Shown here: piece by piece, positions 22,941 to 36,092 of the stretch
Layout: each line of letters opens with the position of its first letter
How positions within the stretch are numbered: the first letter of the stretch is position 1
Origin: Corylus avellana
Taxonomy: Eukaryota; Streptophyta; Magnoliopsida; Fagales; Betulaceae
Assembly: GCF_901000735.1 (NCBI RefSeq)
Contig: NC_081551.1
Span: 21,356,545 to 21,420,544 of the forward strand
Length of the DNA stretch: 64,000 nucleotides
Direction: 5' to 3'
The notes under the pieces: generated by a model
What the model saw: the letters and a program-made list of their open reading frames with translations, nothing else
Database searches by the model: none
Told to the model about the DNA's origin: nothing
Translations under genes and position numbers: made by a program

Positions 22941-24764
22941 TCTCAAATTGCTTGAGAACTTGTTCAAGCATCTCGAGCCCTGCACATTCTTCTCTTATAT
23001 TCTATCAGAATTCTATCCTAAACCCTAAAAGTATTTTTGTTTTCTAATTTTGTCTCTCAAATTTAAAATTTTAATTTCGCCCCTATCATCATGACGTAGA
23101 TAAGTATTAGGGTTTTTATCTTGTATATAAAATCCATTTACGACAGAATTGTACCATTCGTTTGACTTTTGATGGTTAATTTCCTAAGAATATAGTATTT
23201 AATTGACTTTTAATCCAAGTAGGAATAAAAATGGGCACTCATACAAATAAATATTTAGCGGACCCAGTAAAGTTGTTTTTATCGAAAGTGGCCCTTTGTT
23301 TAGCATTTTTCTTTGTTGCAAAACGCTGTCACTTGTCACTAGTCGGAAGATTAATCACACTGATCCCATCCTCCTAAATAACGGTGTTCAGGAATCAGGA
23401 GTAAAGAAGAGACCCCACTGGGATTTTTAACCTTTATTGTTTATTTTTTTCTTTGCTTAATGATTCAATTTCTTTCAACTGTTAAGGTCCACACGCAAAT
23501 GAGGTATGAGGATTTGTAGCCTAACTTTATGACACGTATGGATGAACTTTGATTGCAAACCAAGTAGGATCTTCCTTTCTGGTTTATATTCCTTGGAGTA
23601 TCCATGTATCAAAGGACCCGTGGGCCCACCCGAGGGCCCGTTGCCCCAAAGGTAGCCCCACTTAGATTTAAAGCCCATGTTCACTAAGCAACATATATCC
23701 GTACGCGATACATTGGAACCCTCTTACTCACATACGCTCCTAACGGTAATAATTTCGTAAGAAATAGTGTAAAATGTTATAAGATAGGGTCTTTTTCACT
23801 TTTGCTCTCGGAAGAAAGAGACGGTAAAAGACTAAACAGAAGGGATGGGCTTCCCAATAGTAGGCTCAAAGCGAAAATTACAGTGTGCCAAAAAAAAAAA
23901 AAATCATAAAGTAAGAAATTGATCACAAAATGACTCAATCCTCTCAAAAGTGGCTGCACAAAGTGATACTGACACCGAAACAGAGGATTCGGGCAGATTT
24001 GTTTCCATTTGTACGTCTAAGAGTAATGTTATTTAGTAAATTATCATACAACTTAATGATTTGACAGTGAAAATTAATATTCAATTTTTACTGTCACGTC
24101 ATTTTAATTGTATGACAGTCGTATAACAGTTTACTAAATAATATGATTTTGTATTTTTGAAAAAGTAGAAGGAAGAGGGACTTTGACCCCTTAGCTTAGA
24201 GGAAAGAATACTTTTGTTTGTTTTCAAGAATTTTCTTTGAAAAAAAAGTCCAACTACTTGCACCACAAAGCATGTTAAAAAGACCAAATTTTTCCAAGGG
24301 GAGGAAAGAAAGGCATTTGGGCGTAGAAATAACGTACAAGTCTATTTAAAATGTCACATTGTTTGGGACTTTTGCAAATTACAATGGGAGCCTCTCTCTC
24401 AATATTCTTGCCTCCCATCCCACGAGCCTAGCGGCCTCTCACCGAACCGGGGGCCCACTAACAGGCCCAGTCATTGTCATTAATTTGCCACATAATATTA
24501 ATTAGTTAAAATTTTGTTGATTTCCAGATGAGGCTGTCTCAATTGAGGTGGCATGCACGACCCTGAGAAAGAATATTCTGGCGGGCATATAATATTATTA
24601 TATCGGTGGAGGGTCGGTATCCGACGAGTTCTTTTCGGATGATGAAATTGGCCAGGTGGCATTCCTTTGGAACAAGATAGGGTTGAGCATTTGCCCATCA
24701 TTTTACCACTAAGCTTCTATTGCGTCTCATTCCTTGAAAATGAATTGAAAGCTACTACTTCATG

Positions 24765-25045
24765 TTTATCTTGATAATACTTTTTTGCAACTTCAAATAT
24801 TATGTGACACATCATTAATTTAAAAAAAATATAAAAAATAAAAGTGAAAACAATCATACCAAATCAAAATAATATAAAAAAAAAAACCTAGCCAGCGTGA
24901 CCCACCCGTGGGTCACTCTCTCCAGCCACTTTTCTGTCAAACCTAGCCTAAAAATTTGTCTCTAATGCCTCAAAACTCATTTTTGGATTTTAAACTAAAA
25001 GTTAGAGAAGAAAGGTTAACCCTTTAGGAATTCTATCACATAAAG
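24765..25045. repeat. Dispersed repeat, second copy
   Basis: A diverged copy of 17860-18180. It shares the TGACACATCATTAATTT-like block, an AAAAAACCT block and TCTAATGCCTCAAAACTC, but only one or two minisatellite units instead of five. Family unknown. Confidence 0.55.
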
Positions 25046-25429
25046 GGATTCACCGGAGAGGGCTGCCACCTGTCGTGACCCAACCGTGGATGTTATTGTA
25101 GCTACATTGGATGTGGTGGGAGAGAGAGAAAAAGAGAAAGTGGGAGAGAAAGAAAAGCAGATGTGAAGATGAACTAGAGAAGAAGAGAAAGTGGGAGATA
25201 AAGAAAAAACCTAATGTTTGTATTCCTATTCCTTCAGATGTAACTAGTTGATGTGTACACCTTCTATTGGACACTGCAAAACATCACTTTTGCAGATGGA
25301 CTGGACAGAAGGTTTATCCAAATGAATTATGCATGATTTTTAAGCAATTTTATATATAGTGAAATTGCTTGGGAACTTTGAGATTAAGAGTATAAACCCA
25401 TCTTTGTAAGCTTTTTTTAATTCAATATG

Positions 25430-25850
25430 GTACCACCGAAGGCAGGGACACAATGCCATTATTCTGCCAAAGACGTATTCCACTAAAAGACACCGACCGA
25501 AGACCGTGCCAGAATAGGGTCATGACCAATGACCGAGAGATATATGGCCTAAGCCATGTAAGGGGAGAAGTCATATGCGTATTATGCATATAAGGAAGGG
25601 ACGATCAATTTCAAGTATGATTCAATATTCCACTCATGATTACTCACTCTATTCTCAACTCTTTTTTCATATCTCAAAATCATTCACCGACTTTGGCAAT
25701 ATTATAAGTAATTTTTATCAGTACACCCGGCAAGTCTTTTTGCAAGCTCTCTCAGCTCTATTGTGTGATTTATTTCATCATCAATCATCTTGCTTATAAA
25801 TGCAATTGTATTTGCAAAGTACTCATCCAATACTACGCGTGTTTGGTCTA
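25430..25850 (+). mobile_element. LTR remnant, possibly gypsy/Tat type
   Basis: A TATA-like GCATATAAGGAAGG is followed by a pyrimidine-rich leader, CACCGACTTTGGCAATATT and GTACACCCGGCAAG. These recall the end of plant Tat-lineage LTRs. No internal region or partner LTR was found, so the assignment rests on motif resemblance only. Confidence 0.35.
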
Positions 25851-27668
25851 GCGATTTCACAAGCCAAGCACGTGTTTTCAAACAAACTCACATAATTCAT
25901 CTGCTATAGAAGTGCGTTTGAAAACACCCAAAACACGTATGATTTTAAAAGTCAAACCATCATTTTATCAAAAATTTAGCAGAGTTTATTAAAAATCGTA
26001 TTTTCATCAACTCTATTGTAAAATAATTATTTTTTAAGCAACACAATTTGAAATGGCTAAATTAATATATCATAAAAAGGTTTACTTTAATTTCTACTAT
26101 TTTCAGGAGAGAGGTAATCAAAAGAGGGAGAAAGAAACGTTCTCTTCAAGTTTTTTTTCTCACATTATCCAGAATTTTCATTGAAAAAAAAAAAAAAAAC
26201 AAGGAAAAGTTGGGGACGGAACCAAAGAACTGTGGATTGCATAAGCAGAGACTGGTAGTCGTAGGATGTCGATGATTTGACAAGGGTACAGTAGAGTAAG
26301 TTACGACAAATACCTAATTATTTTTGAATCATTTACCAATTATGTATAGAAAACTACCAACAAACATTTTCAGAAACCCACTCAATTACTCGCGGGGAAA
26401 AAGGAAAGCTTGGGGGAGGATGCATGCATTCGCCGGCGAGGCCACGATCAAATATTGCTGCCATTTTTTATAATTTTATGAACAATGTGAAATCTTGCGG
26501 CTTCTAGAATCAGCCTGTTTGTCATGTTAAGTTAGGCTCGATAATTTTTGATATGATATAAAATTAACGGGTCGATTAAGGTTTAGTGTAATATATAAGA
26601 TTCGGGTGAACTTGCTTAATCCGTATAAATTTAAATTACATTGCAACTCTGTCTACTTCTTATTATATTAATAATTAATGTTGATGCTTTGTGAGGAGGC
26701 TTTATCATGTTATTTGTTAGAATGCAATATTATTTTCTTTATCATTATGTGCGTTATTTTTGTTAATTATGGTTATAAATAATTTGATATCGATTATTAA
26801 ATTGATTGTCACAAGTACTCCAAGTTGTAAATTGACATAATTTATGCTTATAAGATATAAAATTTTGGGTCAATTTAACCAATTTATATTAAATGGGCCG
26901 AAATTGGTTGAAATACTTCGTTTTCGGCTCAACCCAGTACAATTTGTTTACTAAATAGATAATACGGGTCGTATAAGAATTGAAAAGTTTAATCTATTTA
27001 ATAAAATTGACTAATATAATCATGTACTTATGACTCGTTCCAACAGGACAAAAATCCGAATTATAACCCTTACGGTTAAACTAGTTCGTTGGTTGCCCCT
27101 ACACTTACTTCCTAACTAACTAGAAGGTTTGAAACTTTGATGGCATGTTGAAAATCATGAAGGCGACAGCAGACGCTCAAGTTTTTCATTTCAACAATAC
27201 AATTACGTGTACATACTCCCAAACAAAAAACCTACCATACACAAGAAAATTAAATTCATAGACTTATTAAGAGAAATTACTTAAAAGTAAGCATGTTGAT
27301 TATTAAGTATCAAAGTCAAGTGGGTCATTTCCATCTTAATCATTTTTAACGTATAGTAGAAGAAAGAAAATTAGCTAGCTCTAATTATATCAATGATTTT
27401 TCGTATTAATAATCTTCTTTTTTTCAATATTAGCAAAATATATTAAATAAAAACGACGATGTAAAAAGGGATTTCAAAGTGATGATGTCATTTTACTATA
27501 TCCATGCCGTAGGCTGACACCATCGTTGTTAATTCCCGGGCTTTCACTCCCTCTATATATATTCCTCTTCACTTTTCTGGTTTATGTAAAGCAAAGCTTC
27601 CTCCTCTTCTTTGCTTTCTCACTGACAATTCTCTTTCTCTTTCTCTCTCTCTTTCTCTTTCTGAAAAG

Positions 27669-28007
27669 ATGGAATACAAGGGCAAAGCTACAACACCACC
27701 ACCAACACCATTGACAGTTTTCTCAAGCTCTGCATCTACTTCTCTTTCACCTCCCCATCATCATCAGTTTTCTCCAGGCTTTCCTTCACCTTCTCATCAA
27801 TCTTCTCCTCCTCCTCCTCCTCCTCCTTCTCTTCCTCTCTCTCCTCCTCCGCCGGTTGTACTCAGCCCGTGTGCCGCCTGCAAGATCCTTCGCCGCCGAT
27901 GTGGGGAGAAATGTATTTTAGCTCCATATTTTCCTCCAACTGAGCCATTCAAGTTCACCATTGCTCATAGGGTCTTTGGAGCTAGCAACATCAGCAAGTT
28001 CTTGCAG
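27669..28007 (+). CDS. LOB-domain transcription factor, exon 1 only
   Basis: The exon encodes 113 residues and ends at a phase-0 GT donor right after FGASNISKFLQ, the usual intron site in this family. After a Ser/Pro/His-rich leader, the LOB zinc finger is complete: Cys68, Cys71, Cys78 and Cys82 in the CX2CX6CX3C pattern (CAACKILRRRCGEKC). Then come APYFPPTEPFKF and the first part of the GAS block. The leader and LOB sequence most resemble the LBD1/LBD11 group (class I). A TATATATA at 27554-27561 and a CT-rich leader precede the ATG. The second exon (ELP..., Leu-zipper-like coil and C-terminus) is not found before the N run at 28833, so the gene is partial here. Confidence 0.85.
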
Positions 28008-28832
28008 GTTTTGTTCTTTTCATATTTGATATTTGATATTTCTCTTCATCTTCTTTTTTGGGTGAAATTAAACTAAAGATCTACATCATAGCCTACCCAT
28101 TTGAATCAAAATTCCAAATCTTTGATGTCTTAAAATTAAATAATTCAACATTTATTTATTATTTTTCTAGATTTTTAGGTAGGGTAATTTTAACTCTACA
28201 TCATGACTAAAGTAAGGTCAACCAATGGGCATGTCACTTTAATCTCAAAAATGTCTATGGTTGTTAACTTTCAATCTTCAAGTGGGCCTCTTCAGCTTCT
28301 CCAAATAAAAGCAAACTAATTAAACATGCTTTAATTTAAAACAATCATGAAGTTGAATTAGGGATCGATCACTTTTAGTTTTTTGACGATTAAGGGTAAT
28401 GGCCACTTGTATGCAAGCTTTAAAAAGTTGGATTAATTGCCCATAACCATAATTAACTCTACAATATAATAATTAATTAACTCTACAATATAATAATTAA
28501 TTAACTTATAGACAGGGGTCAAAGTTAGGTAACAAACTTATGATTTTTAGTCCCATTATCATAGACAATCATGTAGAACCCCTTCTTCTTGTTGAGCTGC
28601 ACATGTACACATATGTTCAAACCCCTGTTAAGTCCACACCAAGTGGTGGGTCATGGCATGATCATATCTCAAATCAAGAGCCATTCTTGTAAATTCACCC
28701 CAAAATCTTGAACCCTTTTCCCACTCTTATCCCCATTAATGTCGCTCAACTATACAACACAAATACATAACACTTAAAATACGCCACTTCAATTAATATG
28801 AAATGGGTATGAACAAATTTATCATTATAGCT
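28008..28832 (+). other. Intron of the LOB-domain gene (incomplete)
   Basis: AT-rich sequence from the donor to the N run. I looked for an acceptor followed by codons for the ELPxxQR continuation and found none. It contains a short tandem duplication of an ATTAATTAACTCTACAATAT type unit near 28450-28505. Confidence 0.6.
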
Positions 28833-28932
28833 NNNNNNNNNNNNNNNNNNNNNNNNNNNNNNNNNNNNNNNNNNNNNNNNNNNNNNNNNNNNNNNNNNNN
28901 NNNNNNNNNNNNNNNNNNNNNNNNNNNNNNNN
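28833..28932. other. Assembly gap (100 N)
   Basis: A placeholder gap between the LOB gene intron and the resumed copy B block. The sequence after it begins at the equivalent of base 1879 of copy A. Confidence 0.98.
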
Positions 28933-30163
28933 AATGAACATCAAAAATCAAAATGCTTGGAATATAGCATCTCTCCCTCCTTTATATCATGCATTTGTTA
29001 CCAAATGCTTGTCAGTATTTCATTTGAATTTTGAGGGAGAGAGAGAATATATAATGCAAACCATTGGAAGACAAAAAAATATACTTGGAAGCATCTAGTA
29101 GATTGAAGTCAAATTGAGAATTTGGGTGGCAAATCTGAAAAGCTTTTTCAAAAGATTGCTAAGCTTTTTCAAAAGATTGCTGAGCTTTTGCTTTATACAA
29201 GTCATTTACAAGTTAATGCGACAGTCTGAGTGATAAGCCGTTAAAATGTGGATAACCATGTGATAGTTTATACGACACATAGTGTCAATTAATGCAACAC
29301 TTATCATGTTAACCACTAAAATATAAACTATAACGTGACAATTTACGTGTCACTCATTTTCATAAAAATTGGATTGTTATGTCATTTTGTAGGAGTTTAT
29401 AGTAAACATTGTAATACCCCAAACATTTTTCTTGAAAAAAAAAGGTAAGAGGGAATATGATATCCCTTAGAGAGTTTATGTGGGTATTGTTAAAATATTA
29501 ATTAAATAATTAAATTTGTACTTTTGTATTGATTTAAGCTTTTATGATAAATAGTGATTTAATATATATATACAACATAAGTACATCATCATGATTGGGA
29601 AACAATTTCATTGAAAAATTAAAGTAAATTTCTTGTATAATCCTGACCCCTAAAAGCACATGGGTTTATCAAAAATCCCCTAATTATGACCATGGGTTGA
29701 CTTAACTGATCACTTCCAACTAAAATACTAAAAATAAAGTAAAATAAAAGAATATGTGGGAAATGCATCAAATAAAAAAAAAAAAAAGATAATGGAAATT
29801 AATTTTATACTTATAATTTTGATGACATGTTTAAGGCGTGTTGATTGATGATTATGCACCAAAATAAAAGTAGTAGGTGGCCAAAGCACGTTACATGCAA
29901 GTAAAGTATTTGGGGACAGCTAAGCCCTCTGTGCTTTCTAAAGAAACAAAAGACAAAAGATTTATATTGCTTGAATCGCAATTGGTGCCACATTATTTGG
30001 TCAAATCATTCTTTGTTCTACAAAATTTCTGTATATTATATTTACACCCTAAATTTCATTTGGCTGTTGAGCACCGGCTAGGAACACTAGGCCTGTTAGA
30101 TGGTTCATCATTACAGAATAAGAAAGAAAAAAGATTTATTTATTTATTTCTTTTATTTAGTTA

Positions 30164-30335
30164 AAGCCCGTTTGAAAGTTCGATTTTAAAAATTATGTTT
30201 TTAAAATTGTTACTTTTTAAAATCGTAAAGGCATTTGGTAAAATATGTTAAAATCACAATCCTAAACACTAAAAAATTGTAATTTAGTTTAAAAACACAG
30301 ATTGTTTCTTTAAAAATACACTCTCAAACGGGCTC
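30164..30335. mobile_element. Tourist-like MITE (paralogous copy)
   Basis: 172 bp with better-kept terminal repeats than the copy at 3104-3259: AAGCCCGTTTGAAAGT at the left and CTCTCAAACGGGCTC at the right, flanked by TTA and TAA. It is slightly longer than copy A because of an internal repeat. Confidence 0.55.
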
Positions 30336-31336
30336 TAATAGAGAAAAGAATTATTCAAATCCAACACAATCATCACTAATAAATGTTGCACGTAAATATA
30401 GAAAGTACTATAACTTCTCTATTTCTTTTTTTATTATTTTTATTATGGGGTTTATGTACGAAAAATATTTGGTATTTTGAATTATTTGTTAATAATTTTG
30501 AAAAAAACATTTTGTATTTTAAATTATTTTTAGTTTTGAAAACTTGCGATTATCAAACAAGGTCTCTTGCTTGAGCTCTCAATCATGTGCCAAAAAATAC
30601 AACTATTTTTAGATTCAAATCCAGATAATTTTTGCCTTTAAAAAAAAAAATAAAAAATCAGATAATGTTTGCAAGATATCCACAAGGGCGTGTTTGGAAA
30701 GTATCGCAAAGGTCAGGCAACGAGCGAAAAAGGAGAAAAGCACTAATGAGGGAAAGCAATGTAAATACCCAAATATACGGGTACCAAATCTAAAATGACT
30801 TATCTATACATAATTCCTTTTTTTATACCATGTTTGAAAGTGGCAGCGGCAATTCCCAGAGAGAAGAGAGATTTTGGGGAGAGACAAACGCGCCCAATAC
30901 TCTTTCTGTGAGATTAATTTTTTTTTTTTTCTTTTTTCTATACGTGTATTTGAATCTTTTAAATTCCATTTTCATGTATTTCCGGAAGTCCCAAGTTTGA
31001 GTTTTTCGGAAGGAGAGGCCATGGTTTCGATTGGGTGATTTTAGGGTTTGGAAATTCTGCTTCACCGGAGATTTTCTTCTCAGCTAGCTCCGTACGGTAA
31101 TTGATTCTTAAGTTTGTTCAACTTCTGTGGATTTTTGTTGTTGTTGTACTTAATAGTGTTGCATAGAGATATAAAATGTTGAGTAATTTGCAGTCCAATC
31201 CAACAGAGACTTAGTTATTACGTTTGAATTTTGTTATGATTTAGAATTTTTTCATTGTTGTGACGAATTTAGAGTTCTGGGTTTTATTTAATCTGATTTT
31301 TTGTTTTTCATATTTTTGGGGTTTTTGTGGAAAAAG

Positions 31337-34300
31337 ATGTTGTCGAAAGTTGAAGCTGGGAAGAAGATTAGTGAGGATTCAGGTAATGCGAAGTTGTTGA
31401 ATGAGATTGAAGCTATAAGCAAAGCCCTATACGTGGATAAAAACCCATCTAGGAGTTTGATTTCTAGGGCCAATACTCGGTCCAAATCAACCGGAAAAAC
31501 CCACTTACCAGATCCCAAGTCAAAGCTTAAACTTGGTGAGGAGGACTCATCACGCAAGGACAAGAAGTCCATTTGGAATTGGAGGCCATTGAGGGCCCTT
31601 TCCCATATCCGAAATCGTAGGTTTAACTGTCGTTTTTCTCTACTAGTCCATTCCGTCGAAGGGTTACCCTCAAGTTTTAATGATGTTAGTCTTTGTGTGC
31701 ATTGGAAGAGGCGGGATGGGGTCTTGGTCACGCGTCCATCGAAGGTTTTTCTAGGCATCACAGAGTTTGAAGAGAAATTGACTCATACATGCTCTGTTTA
31801 TGGTAGTAGGAGTGGACCGCACCATTCAGCAAAGTATGAGGCGAAACATTTTTTGCTCTATGCTTCTGTGTATGGTGCGCCGGAACTTGATTTGGGGAAG
31901 CATCGGATTGATCTCACAAGGCTGCTGCCCCTGACTTTGGAGGAATTAGAGGAGGAGAAGAGCTCAGGGACGTGGACAACGAGTTTTAAATTGTCAGGAA
32001 AGGCTAAAGGTGCTATGATGAATGTTAGTTTTGGGTATTTAGTGATTGGTGATAATCCCGGTGCACCTGGAAATCCTGAGGTGTTGAGTTCAAGGCAGAA
32101 TAGTCGGAGTATGGCTAAAGCAGAGATGAAACTTGGTCAAGGTGGTGGCTGGAGCAGAATGCACCGTGCTGAAAGTCTTCCTGGCATAACAAACCAACTG
32201 TATCGTGCTGCATCACGGTCGGTGGAGAACATAAAAGATCTTCATGAGGTTTTGCCAATATCAAGGTCGGAACTTGCCAGTTCAGTGGATATTCTATATA
32301 GAAAATTTGATGAAGACATGTTGGATTGTCCAGTTGATAAGCCTGAACTTAATGCTTTTACTGAACATATTGAACCCGCCAGACCAAATTTGAATCCCTT
32401 GTCTGACTCTGGTAAAGAAATTGTTGAAACTGAGTGTGAATATGACGAGTTTTCTGTAATTGAACAGGGCATAGAATTGTCATCAAAGGAGTCTCTGGAA
32501 TCGGAGGAAGTAGTTGTAAAGGCTGCCAATGTTGCTTCAGTAGAAAGTCCTGACATTGAAGTTGACGCTGGTGTACAGGTAGCATTTGAGGTGAGCACTG
32601 AGCTTGATCCCAAGGATGAGGAAACTGGTAGATGTGACAATGAGCTTGCATTACATGAATGTGCTTCAAATGAGGATGACATATGCACCAAAGAAGCACT
32701 CATGAGAGAGTTAGAGTCAGCTTTAAATAATGTGTCAGAATTGGAGACAGCAGCACTAGAATCTCCAGAAGACCATGAAAACTACATGGAGTTTGAATCG
32801 GATTATAAAACAAATAGTAAAGGAAAGTCACTTAGCTTAGATGATGATACTGAATCCATTGCAAGTGAGTTCTTAAACATGCTGGCAATAGAACATAATT
32901 CGTTTGGCTTGAGTTCTGAGAGTGAGGCTGAATCCCCAAGGGAGCGTCTGTTAAGACAATTTGAGGAGGAGGCCCTTGCTGGGGGCTGTTCTTTGTTTGA
33001 TTTTGATGTAGGCAGTGGGGACCAAGCAGAAGGTGACTACAATGCTCCAACTGGCTCTGTGTGGGGAAACTTGTCTGAGGGTTTTGAATTTTCATCGGTG
33101 ATTCAAGATGTGGAAAAGGAGCATCAGATAGCAACTCAGGCAGAGAGCAGCAAAACAAGAGCCAAAATACTGGAAGACCTGGAAACAGAAGCCTTAATGC
33201 GTGAATGGGGCTTGAATGAGAATGCTTTTCAACATTCTCCACCAAAAAGTTCTGATGGATTTGGAAGCCCAATTAATTCACCTCCTGAAGGGCCAGTTGA
33301 ATTGCCTCCTCTTGGAGAAGGGTTAGGTCCTTTTCTTCAGACAAAAAATGGAGGTTTTGTTCGGTCTATGAGTCCCTCTGTTTTCAGCAATGCAAAAAAC
33401 GGTGGGAGCCTGATTATGCAGGTTTCTAGTCCAGTCGTCATACCTGCAGAAATGGGTTCTGAGATAATGGAGATATTGCAGTGTTTGGCCTCAGTGGGAA
33501 TTGAAAAGCTTTCTATGCAGGCCAATAAGTTGATGCCTTTGGAAGATATCACCGGAAAGACAATACAGCAAGTGGCATGGGAGGCAGCATATACTCTGGA
33601 GGGATCTGAGAGGTTTGTGAGACCAGTTTTAATTTTCTTGGGAGTCATATACTTGGCCTTTCTTTCTATTTGATGTCTTTTGGTCAAATGCTATCTTGAT
33701 TGTACATTATCTCTTCTTGGCGCAGGCAACCTTTATTGCAGCATGAAACGGTGGTTGAACAAGAGATGTTTGGTGGGCAAAAGAGAGTTAGCAGGAGGTC
33801 AGCCGAACCCAGGTCTAATAACTCTAGTTCTGTCTCAATAGGCAATAAAATGGGGTCGGAATATGTCTCTCTAGAAGATCTTGCACCTTTAGCTATGGAT
33901 AAGATTGAAGCACTTTCAATGGAAGGGTTGAGAATACAATCCGGGATGTCAGATGAAGATGCACCTGCAAACATCAGTGCAAAGTCAATTGGGGATGTTT
34001 CGGCCCTTCAGGGCAAGGGGATTAACATCAGTGGGTCCGTAGGTTTGGAGGGAGCTGCTGGATTGCAATTGTTGGACATAGAAGATGGTGGCGATGATGT
34101 TGATGGATTAATGAGCCTCTCATTAAGTCTTGATGAATGGATGAGGTTGGATTCTGGTGAAATTGATGATGATGATTGTATCAGTGAACGCACTTCTAAA
34201 ATCCTTGCTGCCCATCATGCTAACTCATTGGACTTGATCCGTGGAGGTTCGAAGGGAGAGAGAAGACGNNNNNNNNNNNNNNNNNNNNNNNNNNNNNNNN

Positions 34301-34908
34301 NNNNNNNNNNNNNNNNNNNNNNNNNNNNNNNNNNNNNNNNNNNNNNNNNNNNNNNNNNNNNNNNNNNNGATCCACTACGAAATTATGAGCCTGTTGGTGC
34401 ACCAATGCTTGCTCTTATTCAAGTAGAGAGAGTATTTGTCCCGCCAAAGCCAAAAATATACAGCACAGTTTCAGAAGTAAGGAACAGTAATGAGGACGAC
34501 GAGTCTGAGTCAGCAGTAGTGGAAACAAAGCACGAAACAAAAGAAGAGAAAACATCTGAAGAGGAGGGCATTCCTCAGTTTAAAATCACCGAAGTCCATG
34601 TTGCCGGTTTGAAGACTGAGCCTGCAAAGAAGAAGCTTTGGGGTACCTCGACCCAGCAGCAATCTGGTTCCCGCTGGTTGGTTGCTAATGGAATGGGGAA
34701 GAACAATAAGCATCCCTTTATGAAGTCAAAGGCTGTTGCTAAGTCCGCCGCCCCGGCGACAATGAAGGTGCAACCTGGTGATACCTTGTGGAGCATCTCA
34801 TCTCGTGTTCATGGTACTGGAGCTAAATGGAAGGATTTGGCAGCATTAAATCCACATATACGAAACCCCAATATTATCTTACCAAATGAAACTATCAGGC
34901 TGCGATGA
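31337..34908 (+). CDS. PMIR1: PMI1-related NT-C2 protein with C-terminal LysM-like domain (copy B)
   Basis: Same structure as the gene at 4266-7810: exons 31337-33612 and 33726-34908 with an identical 113-bp intron position. I count eight residue differences over the readable part (for example Ser149Thr in EEKLTHTC, Asp183Glu, Lys to Gln in SRQNSRS, Val to Asp in GRCDNEL, Gly to Ser in LMSLSL). None is in an obviously critical position. Exon 2 contains a 100-N run (34269-34368) where copy A has 73 bp. The 27-base excess happens to be a multiple of three, so the frame looks open but carries nine spurious residues. The true product is probably 1143 residues like copy A. Either a very young paralogue or the second allele of the same gene. 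Confidence 0.87.
34269..34368. other. Assembly gap (100 N) in exon 2 of PMI1-related gene B
   Basis: The flanks align to 7197 and 7271 of copy A, so only 73 bp are missing. This shows that N runs in this scaffold are fixed-length placeholders. Confidence 0.97.
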
Positions 34909-36092
34909 GTGGAACATGTAATTTGGATCTTGCCTGTGATTGGTTTCAGCTTCGATAGGAGGCAAAGGTTGGTGAGTTTTGATTGTGGGGTGTTCTCTTG
35001 TATCTACTTCAAATATGGTCATCCAATACGTATACATGCACTACGAGATAAAAGATGAATGGTTTTGCTCTATCTTCGTTTTTCTTTTGTAAATCCATTT
35101 GTAATTATGCATGTTTGAAGGAATGGTATTTTCTTTGACAGTAGCTAGTACTTGCATGCAAGAATAATACAGAAGTTGTGGACTTTGTAGAAGAGAGGTG
35201 TTTCAATTGCTTTTCATTTGCATTTTTTTTTGTGGCCAGCCTCTGGATTCAGTGTGCTGAAGAATGAAGATGAAGAGAATTTGTATTGCAGAAACTTTGA
35301 TGCGTTTCTTTCCCTCTTGTCTTCTGTCCTTTGTTCCTTTCTTTCTTTCTTTCTTTCTTTCTTCTTTCTTTTGTTTTTTTCTAAAAAAAAAAAAATAAAT
35401 TATGAAATGATAGTGTCATCAAATGAGGTCTTAGACTCTTTGTATGTAGTTACGACGGTAATAGTTTTTGTGGCTAATGTGAGAATTTTGACCTTATTAT
35501 AAGTTTTGGGAAATAAGCTTTAGACCCCTAAACTACTATCACTTTTGTACTTAACTACTTATGCCACCAAATTTTAAAAAATGACACGTGGACCCTCAAA
35601 CTACTATTCCGTGTCAAATAAGTCATTTCGTAAGCAATTGGCATATAAAAGACGAAAAAGCAGTCATGTGAGATGTGTGTGACTATTTTTGCATTTAACT
35701 TCCAAAAATGCCCTTAAATTTTGTCATGCCAACTAAATAAAATCCTAGGGTCTAACATAGTAACACTTTAATCCAACCATATTGAATCTCCACAATGAAT
35801 CACCCACCCCTCTTACTCTTCCACACCTAGCCTTAACCACCCTTAACCACCATAAACGCTGTTGCCACTGCTATCGTCAACTACCATAAACCCTGACCGT
35901 GCTGTCTTCTCTCAAACAGACAGCCCTAACATGAAAAAATTTAAACTACAAATTGGAGGAAATAAAAGTTAACTCAACTAGAGGTAAAGGTCACCTTGAA
36001 CATGTCATGCGGTAAATCAGCAAGAGAAAGTAAGAAATTTTCCTTTCTCTACAACCTTTGACTCACACCTCTTCATATTCATCTTCAACCGT
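34909..36092. other. 3' UTR and spacer, copy of 7811-8984
   Basis: Includes the (TTTC)n microsatellite near 35338-35365 and the same AT-rich spacer as copy A. I see no gene. Confidence 0.6.

Larger units (their letters stand above)
21662..27668. other. Intergenic region with degraded repeats
   Basis: Six kilobases with no gene I can support. They include LTR-like remnants (22640-22940, 25430-25850), a second copy of the dispersed repeat (24765-25045), and AT-rich spacer. None of this is in block A, so it belongs to the part inserted in, or joined to, block B. Confidence 0.5.
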
